From assembly GCA_913060975.1 (NCBI GenBank), contig CAJXVC010000010.1, positions 1 through 64,000 of the forward strand: a stretch of 64,000 nucleotides of DNA. The letters are read 5' to 3'. Both the position numbers and the translations under genes were made by a program. Of this stretch, positions 54,617-64,000 are shown one piece after another. Position 1 is the first letter of the stretch; every line of letters starts with the position of its first letter. Under the pieces are notes generated by a model. It saw only the letters and a list, made by a program, of their open reading frames with translations, did no database searches and was not told the origin of the DNA. The DNA comes from an uncultured Gammaproteobacteria bacterium. GTDB taxonomy: Bacteria > Pseudomonadota > Gammaproteobacteria > Pseudomonadales > Pseudohongiellaceae.

Positions 54617-56563
54617 TCACGGGCGGCGAAAGGCCATGGTGTAGTTCACAGCGTCGGGTCCCGGGTCGATAATTTCCAGATCCAGTTGCACAGGATTCAT
54701 TACTGGCATCAGATCAAACTGACGCAAATCATCGCCAAGGTATTCTTTTGGTGAAAATTCCCGTAACGCAATGAGAGAATTACTTGGTGAGTTGAAGCTC
54801 AGGACCAGAATCGGGAACGGTTGTGGAAAAGCCGCCGTATTGCGGAACTCCACATTGACAACCAATCCGTTACTCAACTCCGGGTGGCTACGTACTGCCA
54901 GTGTCTCGCTGCGAATAGCGCTGATATTTTGGTAGACCGGTAACTGGCAGGACAAAGCTTCGCATATCATGACATACCAGGGGCGCAGGCTGGGCACCAG
55001 AGAGTAAGCATCTTTGTGCTGCCAGAAATATTGGGCAGCCAGGGTAGTCAGGAGCAGCACACTCACACAGGACCAGAGAATCTGCCGCCCCCAGTTGCGC
55101 TGCCGGCCGCTGGCGAATTGTACCGGTGTGGAGAATTCACCCAAAGCGGCCAGATGCTCCTGGGGAATGGCCTCCAGGGCTTCGTCATCATCCAGCTGCG
55201 CCTGTAAGGCACGCGCTCTGATGGCTTCGGTGGACTGATCGACTGCTTCGGGTTCAGCCCTGGGCTCAGGGTCAGGCTCTAAGTCGGGCGCTGCATCACT
55301 CTTGTCGTGATCCTCAGTGAACTGCTCAGACACTGCCTCTGCCGAATCCGCTGCAGGATTGTTCGGGGCTGCATCGCTTGCGCGCCAGTCTGGATTGGTT
55401 TGATTGGCTTCGCTGGTTCCGATGTCAGAGCTTGCATTCAGATCGGCAGGAGTGTCACCGGACTGCAACGAGTCAGCATCGGCGGCAGGCTCAGTCATCG
55501 ACTCTTGCTCAGCATGGAACCTCTGTTCCAGAATGTTGCTTGCCGTGTCCAGTGTCGGTGATTCTGCTTGCGCTGAATGAATGTCGGTATTGTCTAAAGA
55601 GTCTGCTGAGTCTGCTGAGTCTGTTGAGTCTGATAGGTCTGCTGAGTCGGGGGCGTCAGCCACGTCGGGTTCATGCGCATCAGGACCATCGTCGCCATGG
55701 ACACTATTTTCTTGCGCGTCAGATTCAGCCTGATGCCGTTGCGCCGTCAGTGAAAAACTCGCCCGCAGGGAAAACGCCTCCGGAGAAACTGGTTCGTCGG
55801 CTTGCACTTGCTGATTGGGCTGATCTGTTGCAGTGGTGTCTGTTGACTCTGGATTCACTTCATCCAGGTGATCTTCTACGACTGATTCTGTGATGCTGAA
55901 GTGGAAATCCTGCTCGTTCTCGAGTTTGTCTGCCGCTTCCTCTGTCTTTTCATCTTCATCTGTCCCTGTCTCCAATGCGAAAGTATCTGAACTTGCTTGG
56001 ACGGTTGACCTGTCATCGTTTGCATTATTGGAAGCGGGCTGGTCAGCTTGATGCTCTACACTTGAAAGGAATCTCGATGGGTCAAAATAGTCAGTCGGGG
56101 CGCTGCCGATGAAGACAGAGTCATTGTCGTCTTCATTGCCTTCTTCATAGCTTCCCCCATAACTCTCCTCAGAACCCTGCTCATAATTTTCCCCATGGTT
56201 CTCTTCAATTTGCTCGTCTTCTTGTTCACCGGCGTCGCTTCGATCTTCGTCATTGTCGGCAGGTTGGGGCGCCAGAGTGGTTTGGTGGGCCTGGCCGGGT
56301 TCCATGTTCGCATCTGGTTCGACGTCGGACGCTGCGTCATCAGGCGCGCTGGTATTAGCCGCGGTGGCCAGTTGCTCTGCCAGTATCGGGTCGACTTCGA
56401 GCAGATGCTCCTCGGCCACGAACACAGTCAGGCAAGCACCACAGCGCACCTTGCCGGAAGCGGCAGCCAGGGCGTCCGGGCTGACTTTAAAGCTGGAATC
56501 GCATCCGGGGCATTGCGTGACTCGCCAGTAAGCACTGGCTTGAGCCTGAGAGGCAGTAGACAT
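54617..56563 (-). CDS. Zinc-ribbon / DUF3426 membrane protein with a long acidic spacer
   Basis: 648 residues. An N-terminal zinc ribbon of the MJ0042 type has C18-x2-C21 and C41-x2-C44. Residues about 65-440 are a low-complexity region rich in Asp, Glu, Ser, Ala and Gln, including repeats from a 9-bp tandem array. One transmembrane helix (ILWSCVSVLLLTTLAAQYFW) is followed by the DUF3426 domain of about 160 residues (LVVNVEFRNTAAFPQPFPILVLSF...). Family members usually have a much shorter spacer. Located between prmA and dusB, as in other gammaproteobacteria. Function unknown. Confidence 0.88.
   Translation of the reverse strand: MSTASQAQASAYWRVTQCPGCDSSFKVSPDALAAASGKVRCGACLTVFVAEEHLLEVDPILAEQLATAANTSAPDDAASDVEPDANMEPGQAHQTTLAPQPADNDEDRSDAGEQEDEQIEENHGENYEQGSEESYGGSYEEGNEDDNDSVFIGSAPTDYFDPSRFLSSVEHQADQPASNNANDDRSTVQASSDTFALETGTDEDEKTEEAADKLENEQDFHFSITESVVEDHLDEVNPESTDTTATDQPNQQVQADEPVSPEAFSLRASFSLTAQRHQAESDAQENSVHGDDGPDAHEPDVADAPDSADLSDSTDSADSADSLDNTDIHSAQAESPTLDTASNILEQRFHAEQESMTEPAADADSLQSGDTPADLNASSDIGTSEANQTNPDWRASDAAPNNPAADSAEAVSEQFTEDHDKSDAAPDLEPDPEPRAEPEAVDQSTEAIRARALQAQLDDDEALEAIPQEHLAALGEFSTPVQFASGRQRNWGRQILWSCVSVLLLTTLAAQYFWQHKDAYSLVPSLRPWYVMICEALSCQLPVYQNISAIRSETLAVRSHPELSNGLVVNVEFRNTAAFPQPFPILVLSFNSPSNSLIALREFSPKEYLGDDLRQFDLMPVMNPVQLDLEIIDPGPDAVNYTMAFRRP
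55599..55652 (-). repeat. Six 9-bp tandem repeats in the acidic spacer of the DUF3426 protein
   Basis: Units of GAGTCTGCT (plus strand) at 55599, 55608, 55617 and 55626, then two diverged units to 55652. On the coding strand they give three-residue steps rich in Ser, Ala and Asp. Length change keeps the reading frame. Confidence 0.85.
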
Positions 56564-56596
56564 GGTTAGGGATTGTAGGGGATTGCCCGGTTCAGA

Positions 56597-57478
56597 TCAC
56601 GCTCTACGCGTACCGGTGAGACAGACCCAGTCCGCATCGATGACGGGCGCTGCGAAGTCGACCCAGGACTGGTAGGCCGCAATGACGTCGTCGATCTGTG
56701 TGGTCAGCAGACCAGACAGGACAAGTTGCCCGCCCGGCTTCAGCAACTGTGCAAACGTGGCCGCCAGCGACTGCAGTGGGGCGGCGAGAATATTGGCCAA
56801 TAAAATGTCTGCCTGCATGTCAGGCAGTTCAGCAGGTAAATAAGTGGGGATCCGTTCAGCGGCGATGCTGTTGCGCTGGGCATTGTCACGTGTGGCGAGA
56901 ATGGCTTGTGGGTCGTTGTCCACGGCATGGACCACTTTGGCATCCAGCAAGGCTGCTGCCAGTGCCAGAACGCCGGAGCCACAACCATAATCTATCAGAG
57001 TCTTGCCTGCGACATCGGCAGAGTCCAGCCATGTGAGACACATGGCAGTGGTGTGATGGGTACCACTGCCAAAGGCGAGACCGGGGTCAATAAACAGATT
57101 GACGGCCTCTGGCTCGGGTGGCGATTGCCAGCTTGGACAAATCCACAAGCAGTTGCCAAAACGCATCGGCTGGAAGCTGTCCATCCAGCTGCGCTCCCAG
57201 GCCTGGTCAGCAAGTGGCTCAGCGGTTAATTGCTCGCGGTTGAGAATTTTTTCTTCATTACGCAGCGCCGCCAGAATAAAAGTCAGGTCAGTGTCTTCCG
57301 TAAACAAAGCAAGTAGCACCGTGTTGTCCCACATAGGTGTGCTACCTGGCTCCTCTTGAAAAACGGGCTGATCTTCTGCGTCGAGATAGGTGATCGAGAC
57401 CGCGCCCTGGGTCAGCAGCTTGTCCTCCAGCTCTTCACAATCTTCAGAGCGAGCGTGTAGGGTAAGCTGCTGCCACAT
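56597..57478 (-). CDS. prmA: Ribosomal protein L11 methyltransferase
   Basis: 293 residues. N-terminal substrate-recognition domain, then a SAM-binding domain with LIDYGCGSGVLALAAALLDAKVVHAVDNDPQAI and ADILLANILAAPLQSLA. FIDPGLAFGSGTHHTTAMCL is the conserved PrmA segment. It trimethylates L11 at several sites. 30 nt downstream of accC. Confidence 0.96.
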   Translation of the reverse strand: MWQQLTLHARSEDCEELEDKLLTQGAVSITYLDAEDQPVFQEEPGSTPMWDNTVLLALFTEDTDLTFILAALRNEEKILNREQLTAEPLADQAWERSWMDSFQPMRFGNCLWICPSWQSPPEPEAVNLFIDPGLAFGSGTHHTTAMCLTWLDSADVAGKTLIDYGCGSGVLALAAALLDAKVVHAVDNDPQAILATRDNAQRNSIAAERIPTYLPAELPDMQADILLANILAAPLQSLAATFAQLLKPGGQLVLSGLLTTQIDDVIAAYQSWVDFAAPVIDADWVCLTGTRRA

Positions 57479-57508
57479 AGGTCGGGTACGTTGGTATGAT
57501 CCGGGCGA

Positions 57509-58849
57509 TCAGGAATTAAGTTTGTGTTCCAGATAGTGGATGTTGACCCCACCTTTCTGAAATTCGGAATCCCTGACCAGATCGCGTTGCAAGGCAGTAT
57601 TGCTCTTGATGCCGTCGATCAGGATCTCATCCAGTGCGGTTTGCATGCGCGTCAGTGCCTGTTCACGGGTACTGCCGTAGCTTATCAGCTTGGCAATCAG
57701 TGAATCGTAATAGGGCGGCACTGTATAGCCACTGTAGAGATGCGAGTCGACGCGAATGCCGGGGCCGCCCGGAGCATGAAACAGATTGACCTTGCCGGGG
57801 CTGGGAATGAACGAGGCCGGGTCTTCAGCATTGATGCGACACTCGAAGGAGTGGCCGCGCTGTACAATGTCTTCTTGGGTGACTGACAGCGGCAAGCCAC
57901 TGGCGATGCGCAATTGTTCGCGGACGATGTCGACATTGGTGATCATCTCTGTCACCGGGTGCTCCACCTGAACACGAGTATTCATCTCGATGAAATAGAA
58001 CTTCTCGTCCTGATACAGGAATTCCAACGTGCCGGCGCCGCGATATTTCATCTTCTTGCACGCATCCACACAGGTTTTCGCCACAGCATTGCGAATGTCA
58101 TCGGGAATTCCAGGTGCCGGGGCTTCTTCGAGGACTTTCTGATGGCGGCGCTGCAGTGAGCAATCACGATCGCCCAGATGCACGGCATCACCGTTGCCGT
58201 CGCCGATAACCTGAATCTCCACATGGCGGGGGTTTTCAAGAAATTTTTCCAGATACACGACACCGCTACCAAAGAAGGACTTGGCTTCGGATTGCGTGAC
58301 ATAGATAGCTTTCAGCAGCGCGGCTTCATTGTGCACGACGCGCATACCGCGGCCGCCACCGCCAGCAGCTGCCTTGATGATAACCGGGTAGCCAATTTGC
58401 TTGGCCAACTCCAGTGTGCGGTCGTTATTGTCATCCAGCGGACCGTTGGAGCCGGGCACGGTAGGCACACCGGCATCGCGCATGATTTCAATGGCGGATA
58501 CTTTGTCGCCCATAGCGCGAATTGTTTCTGCCTTCGGGCCGATGAAGATGAAGCCGCTGTTCTCGACTTGTTCGGCGAAATCCGCATTCTCGGCCAGAAA
58601 GCCATAACCTGGATGCACAGCATCGGCGTCAGTGACTTCCATGGCGCTGATGATGGCCGGAATATTGAGATAACTTTCTGTGGCGCTGGGCGGGCCGATA
58701 CACACGGATTCATCGGACAGACGAACGTGCATCAGATCCTGATCAGCGGTGGAGTGAACGGCGACAGTCTTGATGCCCAACTCTTTGCAGGCGCGCAGCA
58801 CGCGAAGGGCAATCTCGCCGCGATTGGCTATTAAAACTTTCTCGAGCAT
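57509..58849 (-). CDS. accC: Biotin carboxylase (acetyl-CoA carboxylase subunit A)
   Basis: 446 residues. ATP-grasp fold: [93 protein letters not shown], and [19 protein letters not shown]. It carboxylates the biotin carried by AccB. 30 nt after accB, the standard accBC operon. Confidence 0.98.
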   Translation of the reverse strand: MLEKVLIANRGEIALRVLRACKELGIKTVAVHSTADQDLMHVRLSDESVCIGPPSATESYLNIPAIISAMEVTDADAVHPGYGFLAENADFAEQVENSGFIFIGPKAETIRAMGDKVSAIEIMRDAGVPTVPGSNGPLDDNNDRTLELAKQIGYPVIIKAAAGGGGRGMRVVHNEAALLKAIYVTQSEAKSFFGSGVVYLEKFLENPRHVEIQVIGDGNGDAVHLGDRDCSLQRRHQKVLEEAPAPGIPDDIRNAVAKTCVDACKKMKYRGAGTLEFLYQDEKFYFIEMNTRVQVEHPVTEMITNVDIVREQLRIASGLPLSVTQEDIVQRGHSFECRINAEDPASFIPSPGKVNLFHAPGGPGIRVDSHLYSGYTVPPYYDSLIAKLISYGSTREQALTRMQTALDEILIDGIKSNTALQRDLVRDSEFQKGGVNIHYLEHKLNS

Positions 58850-58879
58850 GGCTTAAATCAACCGGTAGTTAAACGTTAG

Positions 58880-59332
58880 TTAAACGATGGAAATGAGTGG
58901 TTGATCAAATTCAACCGGTTCGCCGTCCTCAACAAGAATGGCTTCCACCACTCCGGAATGATCAGCTTCAATCTGGTTCATCATTTTCATCGCCTCAACG
59001 ATGCACACGACGTCGCCAGCTTTCACATGGGTGCCGATTTCAACGAATGGCGGAGATGAGGGCGATGGTGCGCGATAAAACGTGCCCACCATGGGTGAAT
59101 TGATTTTCTTGCCTGAGCTTGCCGGGCCGGGCTTGCTCTCTGCACTGCTATCGGCAGGGCTTGGCGCCGGTGCGGCAGCCTGTGGTACTGCCATGGAGAC
59201 AGGGGCAGGCGCAGGGGCGGCGGAAGAGATACGGCTAATGCGCACGGCTTCCTCACCTTCCTTGATTTCAATTTCAGCGACGTCGGAGGTCTCTAACAGT
59301 TCGATTAATTTTTTAACTTTTCTTATATCCAT
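58880..59332 (-). CDS. accB: Biotin carboxyl carrier protein
   Basis: 150 residues. [33 protein letters not shown], an Ala/Pro/Ser-rich linker, and a C-terminal biotinyl domain with the [13 protein letters not shown] biotin-lysine motif and the thumb region. It carries biotin between AccC and the carboxyltransferase. Downstream of aroQ by 23 nt. Confidence 0.98.
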   Translation of the reverse strand: MDIRKVKKLIELLETSDVAEIEIKEGEEAVRISRISSAAPAPAPVSMAVPQAAAPAPSPADSSAESKPGPASSGKKINSPMVGTFYRAPSPSSPPFVEIGTHVKAGDVVCIVEAMKMMNQIEADHSGVVEAILVEDGEPVEFDQPLISIV

Positions 59333-59355
59333 AATGCAGTCCCGGAAGGCTAGAT

Positions 59356-59796
59356 CTATTTCTCCAGTTGTTTAAATGCTGCTTGCAACGCCAACTCATA
59401 TCCCTGGGCGCCAAGCCCGACGATTGAACCAACTGCAATATCAGCAAAATACGAATGATGTCGAAAGCTTTCGCGCGCGTGCAGATTGGACAAATGCACT
59501 TCAATGAAGGGCAATTCACTGGCCAAAATCGCGTCGCGCAGAGCAATGCTGGTATGGGTAAAGCCACCGAAATTCACCAGCAGGAAATCGGTGCCGTCAC
59601 TGCGTGCTGCGTGCAGACGGTTAATCAGGTCTGCTTCGGCATTACTTTGCAGCTGATCGAACTGGTGTCCGCCGGCCTCGCACTGGCTCGCCAGACGGCC
59701 ATTGATATCAGCCAGCGTATCGCTGCCATAGATATGTGGCTCGCGATGGCCAAGCAAATTCAAGTTGGGTCCATGAAGGGCCAGAATTGATGCCAT
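59356..59796 (-). CDS. aroQ: Type II 3-dehydroquinate dehydratase
   Basis: 146 residues from the ATG at 59796 (GGAAG about 8 nt upstream). [21 protein letters not shown] contains the catalytic Tyr loop, [13 protein letters not shown] and [16 protein letters not shown] the body, and [20 protein letters not shown] the active-site His/Arg. Third step of the shikimate pathway. Head of the aroQ-accB-accC-prmA run. Confidence 0.97.
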   Translation of the reverse strand: MASILALHGPNLNLLGHREPHIYGSDTLADINGRLASQCEAGGHQFDQLQSNAEADLINRLHAARSDGTDFLLVNFGGFTHTSIALRDAILASELPFIEVHLSNLHARESFRHHSYFADIAVGSIVGLGAQGYELALQAAFKQLEK

Positions 59797-60006
59797 GAGG
59801 TGCTTCCGCAGGTTGTTATGTCTGGGTTTAGCTGCAATTGGGTAGTTACCGACCGATTGCAAACTTTGGCGGCATTTTCTCAGAAATTAAGCTGGTTTTC
59901 ACCCGCTTTCTGCCAACATTCGGCCAATGGGCGCAGTTAGGGTTTTTCTGGCGGTGAATTGGCAGGCTGGCAAGCCAGAGTGAAGCCAGGGTGAGACGCG
60001 AGTGGC

Positions 60007-60480
60007 TTAAGGGTAGAGCGGCAGGGCAGTTCGTTGTGGTGGGTAACAGAAACCCCAGTCGGCGCAGCCCTGATATTCAACCCACAGGACGGCTTGTTCG
60101 GAAACGGCTTGATCAGGTGCCACTGTGATATTGATACCCCCGTAATAGGCCTGAATTTCACCGAAAAACTGATCGGTCTTGTGCAGGCCTTCAGGGATAT
60201 CGATGGCAACTGGCACCGGCTCGACATCGGGCGTGTTTTGCAGGCTGACGGCAAAGGCATGGCGGTACAGATAGTGACCAGTGGCCGGGGTCCAGGTGAG
60301 CTGCCAACTGTTGCCATCCACTGCGCTGAGGTAGAGAGGGAAAGCCTGTTCCAACGGCAGTGGTTCCGGGCGTTGGTTGCCAGTGAGGGAGGACAAACCC
60401 GAAGTTTGGCCTAACGCCAGGCTGCCGGCCATAGCCAGCAGCAGCGTCAGAAGGGCAGTGGTTGTGAGTCGGGTTTTCAT
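60007..60480 (-). CDS. Orphan DsbD N-terminal (alpha) domain protein
   Basis: 157 residues. Signal peptide (TTALLTLLLAMAGSLALG) and a single immunoglobulin-like DsbD-alpha domain (LPLEQAFPLYLSAVDGNSWQLTW, YLYRHAFAVSLQ, FGEIQAYYGG) ending with YQGCADWGFCYPPQR, which holds the redox Cys pair. Full DsbD is about 570-600 residues and continues with eight membrane helices and a thioredoxin domain, both absent here. The stop at 60007 is followed by 210 bp with no membrane segment in any frame. It occupies the place of dsbD next to aroQ in relatives, so it is a truncated remnant or a stand-alone domain. Confidence 0.82.
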   Translation of the reverse strand: MKTRLTTTALLTLLLAMAGSLALGQTSGLSSLTGNQRPEPLPLEQAFPLYLSAVDGNSWQLTWTPATGHYLYRHAFAVSLQNTPDVEPVPVAIDIPEGLHKTDQFFGEIQAYYGGINITVAPDQAVSEQAVLWVEYQGCADWGFCYPPQRTALPLYP

Positions 60481-60527
60481 AGCATAGTAGACCCGTGAAC
60501 TGGCGCGCTTCTTACACGCTGCCAGTA

Positions 60528-61745
60528 TTAGCTCGAGTAGCGATCAAAGACCAGGCAGGCATTGGTACCACCAAAGCCGAAACTATTCGACATGATGCGA
60601 TTCAAACCGGCGTTATCAATGCGCTCCAGCGCAATAGGTATGCCTTCAGCGGCTGGATCAAGTTCTTCGATGTTGGCAGAAGCTGCCACGAAATCGTGTT
60701 CCATCATCAGGATGCTGTAGATGGCTTCCTGAGCGCCGGCTGCACCCAAAGAATGACCCGTCAGCGACTTGGTGGAATTAATTGTCGGAATGTTTTCGCC
60801 AAACACTTGTCGTATGGCGTTGAGCTCCGAAACATCACCGGCCGGTGTGCTGGTGCCGTGGGTGTTGATGTAGTCTACAGAGCCTTCCAGCCCGTCCATG
60901 GCCATGCGCATGGCGCGGCTTCCGCCTTCACCAGAAGGCGCCACCATGTCATAACCGTCTGAAGTGGCAGCATAACCGGTTAACTCGCCATAGATCTTGG
61001 CGCCACGTTGCAGGGCATGTTCCAGCTCTTCGATGACCAGCATGGCACCGCCACCAGCGATAACAAAGCCATCGCGATTGGCATCAAAAGCGCGCGACGC
61101 TTTGTCCGGTGTCTCATTGTATTTGGTTGACAGTGCGCCCATAGCATCAAACATGTGCGACATGGACCAGTGTTCGGATTCACCACCACCGGCAAACACG
61201 ATGTCTTGCTTGCCCATCTGGATAAGCTCAGCAGCATTGCCGATGCAGTGTGCGCTAGTGGCACAAGCAGAGGAGATAGAATAGTTCACGCCACGAATCT
61301 TGAAGGGGGTCGCCAGACAGGCGGAAACCGAACTGCTCATGGTGCGTGGAATTCGATAAGGTCCGACTCTGCGCATGCCTTTCTCACGCAGTATGTCGGT
61401 AGATTCCAGTTGGTCTTCCGGGGAGCCGCCACCAGAACCAGCCACGATACCAGTTCGCTCATTGGAGATGTCGGCTTCAGAAAGACCAGAGTCTTCGATG
61501 GCCTCAGCCATGGCAATATAACTATAGGCCGACGCGTCGCCCATAAAGCGCAGAATCTTGCGGTCGATTAGCGCTTCCTTGTCGATATTTACAGTGCCGC
61601 TGACATGGCTGCGCATGCCAACGTCTGCATAGGATTGATTGAAGCTAATGCCACTGCGACCCGCTTTCAGCGAGTCCAACACTTCAGTCTTATTATTGCC
61701 GAGACAGGAAACGATACCGATTCCGGTTACAACCACTCGTCGCAT
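60528..61745 (-). CDS. fabB: 3-oxoacyl-ACP synthase I (KAS I)
   Basis: 405 residues from the ATG at 61745 (AAGAGG just upstream; starts [16 protein letters not shown]); an ATG at 61763 overlapping the fabA stop is also open. Thiolase fold with nucleophile Cys in [12 protein letters not shown], catalytic His in [11 protein letters not shown] and [16 protein letters not shown]. It elongates unsaturated acyl-ACPs. Directly downstream of fabA, the classical fabA-fabB pair for anaerobic unsaturated fatty acid synthesis. Confidence 0.97.
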   Translation of the reverse strand: MRRVVVTGIGIVSCLGNNKTEVLDSLKAGRSGISFNQSYADVGMRSHVSGTVNIDKEALIDRKILRFMGDASAYSYIAMAEAIEDSGLSEADISNERTGIVAGSGGGSPEDQLESTDILREKGMRRVGPYRIPRTMSSSVSACLATPFKIRGVNYSISSACATSAHCIGNAAELIQMGKQDIVFAGGGESEHWSMSHMFDAMGALSTKYNETPDKASRAFDANRDGFVIAGGGAMLVIEELEHALQRGAKIYGELTGYAATSDGYDMVAPSGEGGSRAMRMAMDGLEGSVDYINTHGTSTPAGDVSELNAIRQVFGENIPTINSTKSLTGHSLGAAGAQEAIYSILMMEHDFVAASANIEELDPAAEGIPIALERIDNAGLNRIMSNSFGFGGTNACLVFDRYSS

Positions 61746-61762
61746 AGGAACCTCTTGGGTCA

Positions 61763-62302
61763 TTAGTTAAATGAACTTTCCGGGGTAAACAAACCCACTT
61801 TCAGCGCTTTGGTGGTGTAGATGACTTTGCCATCGACGGCGACTGTACCGTCTGCGATGCCAACGACCAGTTTACGGTCAATCACACGAGTGATGTTCAA
61901 TTCGTACACCACTTTCTTGGCAGTCGGCAAAATCTCACCGGTAAATTTCACCTCGCCAGCACCCAACGCACGGCCTTTGCCTGGATGACCAGACCAGCCG
62001 AGAAAGAAGCCGACCAATTGCCAGAGTGCATCAAGTCCCAGACAACCGGGCATTACTGGGTCATCGGGGAAATGGCAGTCGAAAAACCATAGGTCAGGCT
62101 TGATATCCAACTCAGCCACAATCTGGCCTCGGCCATGTGTTCCCCCGTCCGCAGTGATATTGGTAATGCGGTCCAGCATCAGCATTTTATCTATTGGTAA
62201 TTTGGCATTACCGGGGCCGAATAATTTGCCGTAGCCGCATTCCACCAATTGATCCATTTCATAGGAGCTTTGGGGAACGAAGCTGTCATTCCTTGTTTTC
62301 AT
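61763..62302 (-). CDS. fabA: 3-hydroxydecanoyl-ACP dehydratase/isomerase
   Basis: 179 residues. The hot-dog domain contains [33 protein letters not shown] with the catalytic His, and [13 protein letters not shown]. It dehydrates C10 beta-hydroxyacyl-ACP and isomerises it to the cis-3 form, the branch point to unsaturated fatty acids. Divergent from manC with 181 bp between. Its TAA overlaps a possible fabB ATG. Confidence 0.97.
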   Translation of the reverse strand: MKTRNDSFVPQSSYEMDQLVECGYGKLFGPGNAKLPIDKMLMLDRITNITADGGTHGRGQIVAELDIKPDLWFFDCHFPDDPVMPGCLGLDALWQLVGFFLGWSGHPGKGRALGAGEVKFTGEILPTAKKVVYELNITRVIDRKLVVGIADGTVAVDGKVIYTTKALKVGLFTPESSFN

Positions 62303-62483
62303 GATTTTTTGTTGCCCAATCCCGAGCTGACTTACAAGGGCTGCGAGTTTATCGTGCCGGGGGCAAATAATCGATAGTAAAATGGCTCTGATAAGCTGCG
62401 GCCGCGTCGAATAGTGACTTACCCCTTTATCTACAGCCCCCGAAGTTTGCTACTATGAGCCCTGATTATCTCAGGAAGAGACC

Positions 62484-63902
62484 ATGTTATACCCCGTAAT
62501 TCTGGCGGGCGGGATTGGGTCCCGCTTGTGGCCGCTGTCCAGAGCCCAACTCCCAAAGCAGTTTATTCAGTTTCCCAATACTGACTGTTCTTTGTTTCAA
62601 AGTACGCTGCGACGGCTGCAAGGTGTCGAGAATCTCGCGCAACCGATCGTGGTCGGTAATTCTGAGCACCGCTTCCTCATCGCCGAGCAATTACGCCAAC
62701 TGGGCCTGGATGACAGTACGATCCTGCTGGAACCCGTTGGTCGCAACACTGCGCCGGCAGTTGCCCTGGCGGCACTCCAGGCGCTGCAGAAAGATAATGA
62801 TGCCCAGTTACTGGTATTGCCGGCTGATCATGTCATCGCTGATCAGGATGCATTACAGCGAGCAATAGCGACCGCAATACCGCTGGCCAAGGCTGGTCAG
62901 TTGACGACCTTTGGTATAGTGCCAAATGCCCCAGAAACAGGTTATGGCTATATAAAGAAGGGAGGCGCACTGGAGTCGTCCGTGGCCTTCACAGTGCAAT
63001 CGTTTGTTGAAAAGCCTGATCTGGATACCGCGCAAGCCTATCTTGCCAGTGGCGACTACGTTTGGAATAGCGGCATGTTTCAGTTCCAGGCCAATAACTT
63101 TTTAAGTGAGCTTGAACAACACGCGCCGGACATTTTGGCTACTTGCCAACAAGCATTCGACGCCATCGATGCCCGTGATGATTTCAGTCATATTCCAGAG
63201 AAAGTGTTCGCCCAGTGCCGCAGTGAATCAATTGATTATGCCGTCATGGAAAAAACTGCTGGTGCGGTCGTCGTGCCACTCGATGCCGGTTGGAACGACC
63301 TCGGTGCCTGGGATGCACTATGGGATATCAGTAGCAAGAATGCCGAGGGCAATGTGCTTGGTGGCGATGTGCTTACTGAACAAGTTACAAACAGCTATAT
63401 CGAATCCAGAAGTCGTCTGGTTGCGGCTATTGGTGTTACCAATCTGATCGTCGTGGAAACCGACGATGCGGTATTGATCGCCGACCGGGATCATGCGCAG
63501 GGTGTTAAACAGGTCGTCGCCGAGTTGCAGCGCCAGCAGCGTCCGGAGGCGGACACCGCCACCCTGGTCTATCGACCCTGGGGCTCTTACCAGTCCCTGT
63601 CCAATGCTCCGGGTTATCAGGTCAAGCACATTATTGTTAAGCCGGGTGCTTCACTGTCTCTACAAATGCACCATCATCGTGCAGAACATTGGATTGTTAT
63701 TCGTGGCACGGCGCAGGTAGTGTGTGGAGACAAGGAATTTGCTCTGCCGTCGAATGAATCTACCTTTATTCCACTGGGCAGCAAGCACCGCTTGTCAAAC
63801 CTGCAAGAAGTGCCGCTGGAGATTATCGAAGTGCAAGTAGGTGACTATCTCGGTGAAGATGATATTGTTAGGTTTGATGACATTTATGGCCGCACTGATT
63901 AA
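62484..63902 (+). CDS. manC: Bifunctional mannose-1-phosphate guanylyltransferase / mannose-6-phosphate isomerase
   Basis: 472 residues. An N-terminal nucleotidyltransferase domain (PVILAGGIGSRLWPLSRAQLPKQFIQF, EPVGRNTAPAVALAALQ, WNSGMFQF) and a C-terminal cupin phosphomannose isomerase domain (about 350-470; YRPWGSYQSL, LQMHHHRAEHWIVIRGTAQV) form the type II PMI-GMP enzyme (AlgA/ManC/WbpW). It makes GDP-mannose for polysaccharides. The SD AGGAAGAG is strong. No further polysaccharide genes are visible before the window ends. Confidence 0.95.
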   Translation: MLYPVILAGGIGSRLWPLSRAQLPKQFIQFPNTDCSLFQSTLRRLQGVENLAQPIVVGNSEHRFLIAEQLRQLGLDDSTILLEPVGRNTAPAVALAALQALQKDNDAQLLVLPADHVIADQDALQRAIATAIPLAKAGQLTTFGIVPNAPETGYGYIKKGGALESSVAFTVQSFVEKPDLDTAQAYLASGDYVWNSGMFQFQANNFLSELEQHAPDILATCQQAFDAIDARDDFSHIPEKVFAQCRSESIDYAVMEKTAGAVVVPLDAGWNDLGAWDALWDISSKNAEGNVLGGDVLTEQVTNSYIESRSRLVAAIGVTNLIVVETDDAVLIADRDHAQGVKQVVAELQRQQRPEADTATLVYRPWGSYQSLSNAPGYQVKHIIVKPGASLSLQMHHHRAEHWIVIRGTAQVVCGDKEFALPSNESTFIPLGSKHRLSNLQEVPLEIIEVQVGDYLGEDDIVRFDDIYGRTD

Positions 63903-64000
63903 ATCTGTTCAACCATCGGCTGTTTTTGGTTGTCGATAATTGTTTGACTAAAGCGAAGACCTGGTCAGTGACTCAATACATTGTGCAATATTGTCAGCGC

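Noticed and set aside
59937..60317. 126-codon minus-strand frame near the DsbD domain
   Set aside because: Out of frame with the clear DsbD-alpha sequence; no signal, no membrane helix. It does not restore the missing DsbD part by frameshift.

Overview
The window is chromosomal DNA from a free-living, probably marine gammaproteobacterium related to the Pseudomonadales/Cellvibrionales. This is inferred from gene content and order: rpsU-yqeY-dnaG-rpoD near tsaD-folB-folK, lptD-surA-pdxA-rsmA-apaG-apaH divergent from amgK-murU, trpGDC next to a Vfr-type crp, purD-purH-fis-dusB, prmA-accC-accB-aroQ, and fabA-fabB. The species cannot be named from sequence alone.

Layout. 1-2.3 kb: an ArsR/SRPBCC regulator pair and a lipoprotein esterase. 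2.4-5.0 kb: an A/T-rich three-gene cassette on the minus strand (membrane protein, ParA-type ATPase, stand-alone RelA/SpoT synthetase) with the look of an uncharacterised accessory, possibly defence, system. 5.5-11.9 kb: a compact integrative element in the 3' end of a tRNA-Ile2(CAU) gene. It is bounded by a 49-bp duplication of the tRNA 3' half and carries a tyrosine integrase, small DNA-binding/replication-like genes, an RNase H-fold protein and an exported Sel1/ankyrin protein. 12.3-14.4 kb: two exported proteins of unknown function, with a decayed second copy of the 3' end of rpoD between them. 14.7-27 kb: the macromolecular-synthesis region (rpoD, dnaG, yqeY, rpsU, tsaD), interrupted by a PAS protein, DUF6644/DUF6152-like genes and a DUF5916 outer-membrane protein.

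27-41 kb: folate genes (folB, folK, pteridine reductase), cca, the apaH-to-lptD block for diadenosine-polyphosphate turnover, ribosome maturation, PLP synthesis and outer-membrane assembly, and the divergent MurNAc-recycling genes amgK-murU with djlA. 41-49 kb: rpe-trpE, a photolyase, trpGDC-dgkA, a CRP/Vfr regulator with two candidate CRP boxes upstream, and an OsmC protein. 49.5-54.5 kb: coq7, purine synthesis genes, fis and dusB. 54.6-62.3 kb: an acidic zinc-ribbon/DUF3426 membrane protein, prmA, acetyl-CoA carboxylase subunits, aroQ, an orphan DsbD N-terminal domain and the unsaturated fatty acid genes fabB/fabA. The window ends with a manC/algA-type GDP-mannose gene.

The core region is ordinary housekeeping DNA. 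The novelty lies in 2.4-11.7 kb (cassette plus integrative element), the rpoD relic at 13.4 kb, and several small repeat arrays in regulatory or signal-peptide positions.
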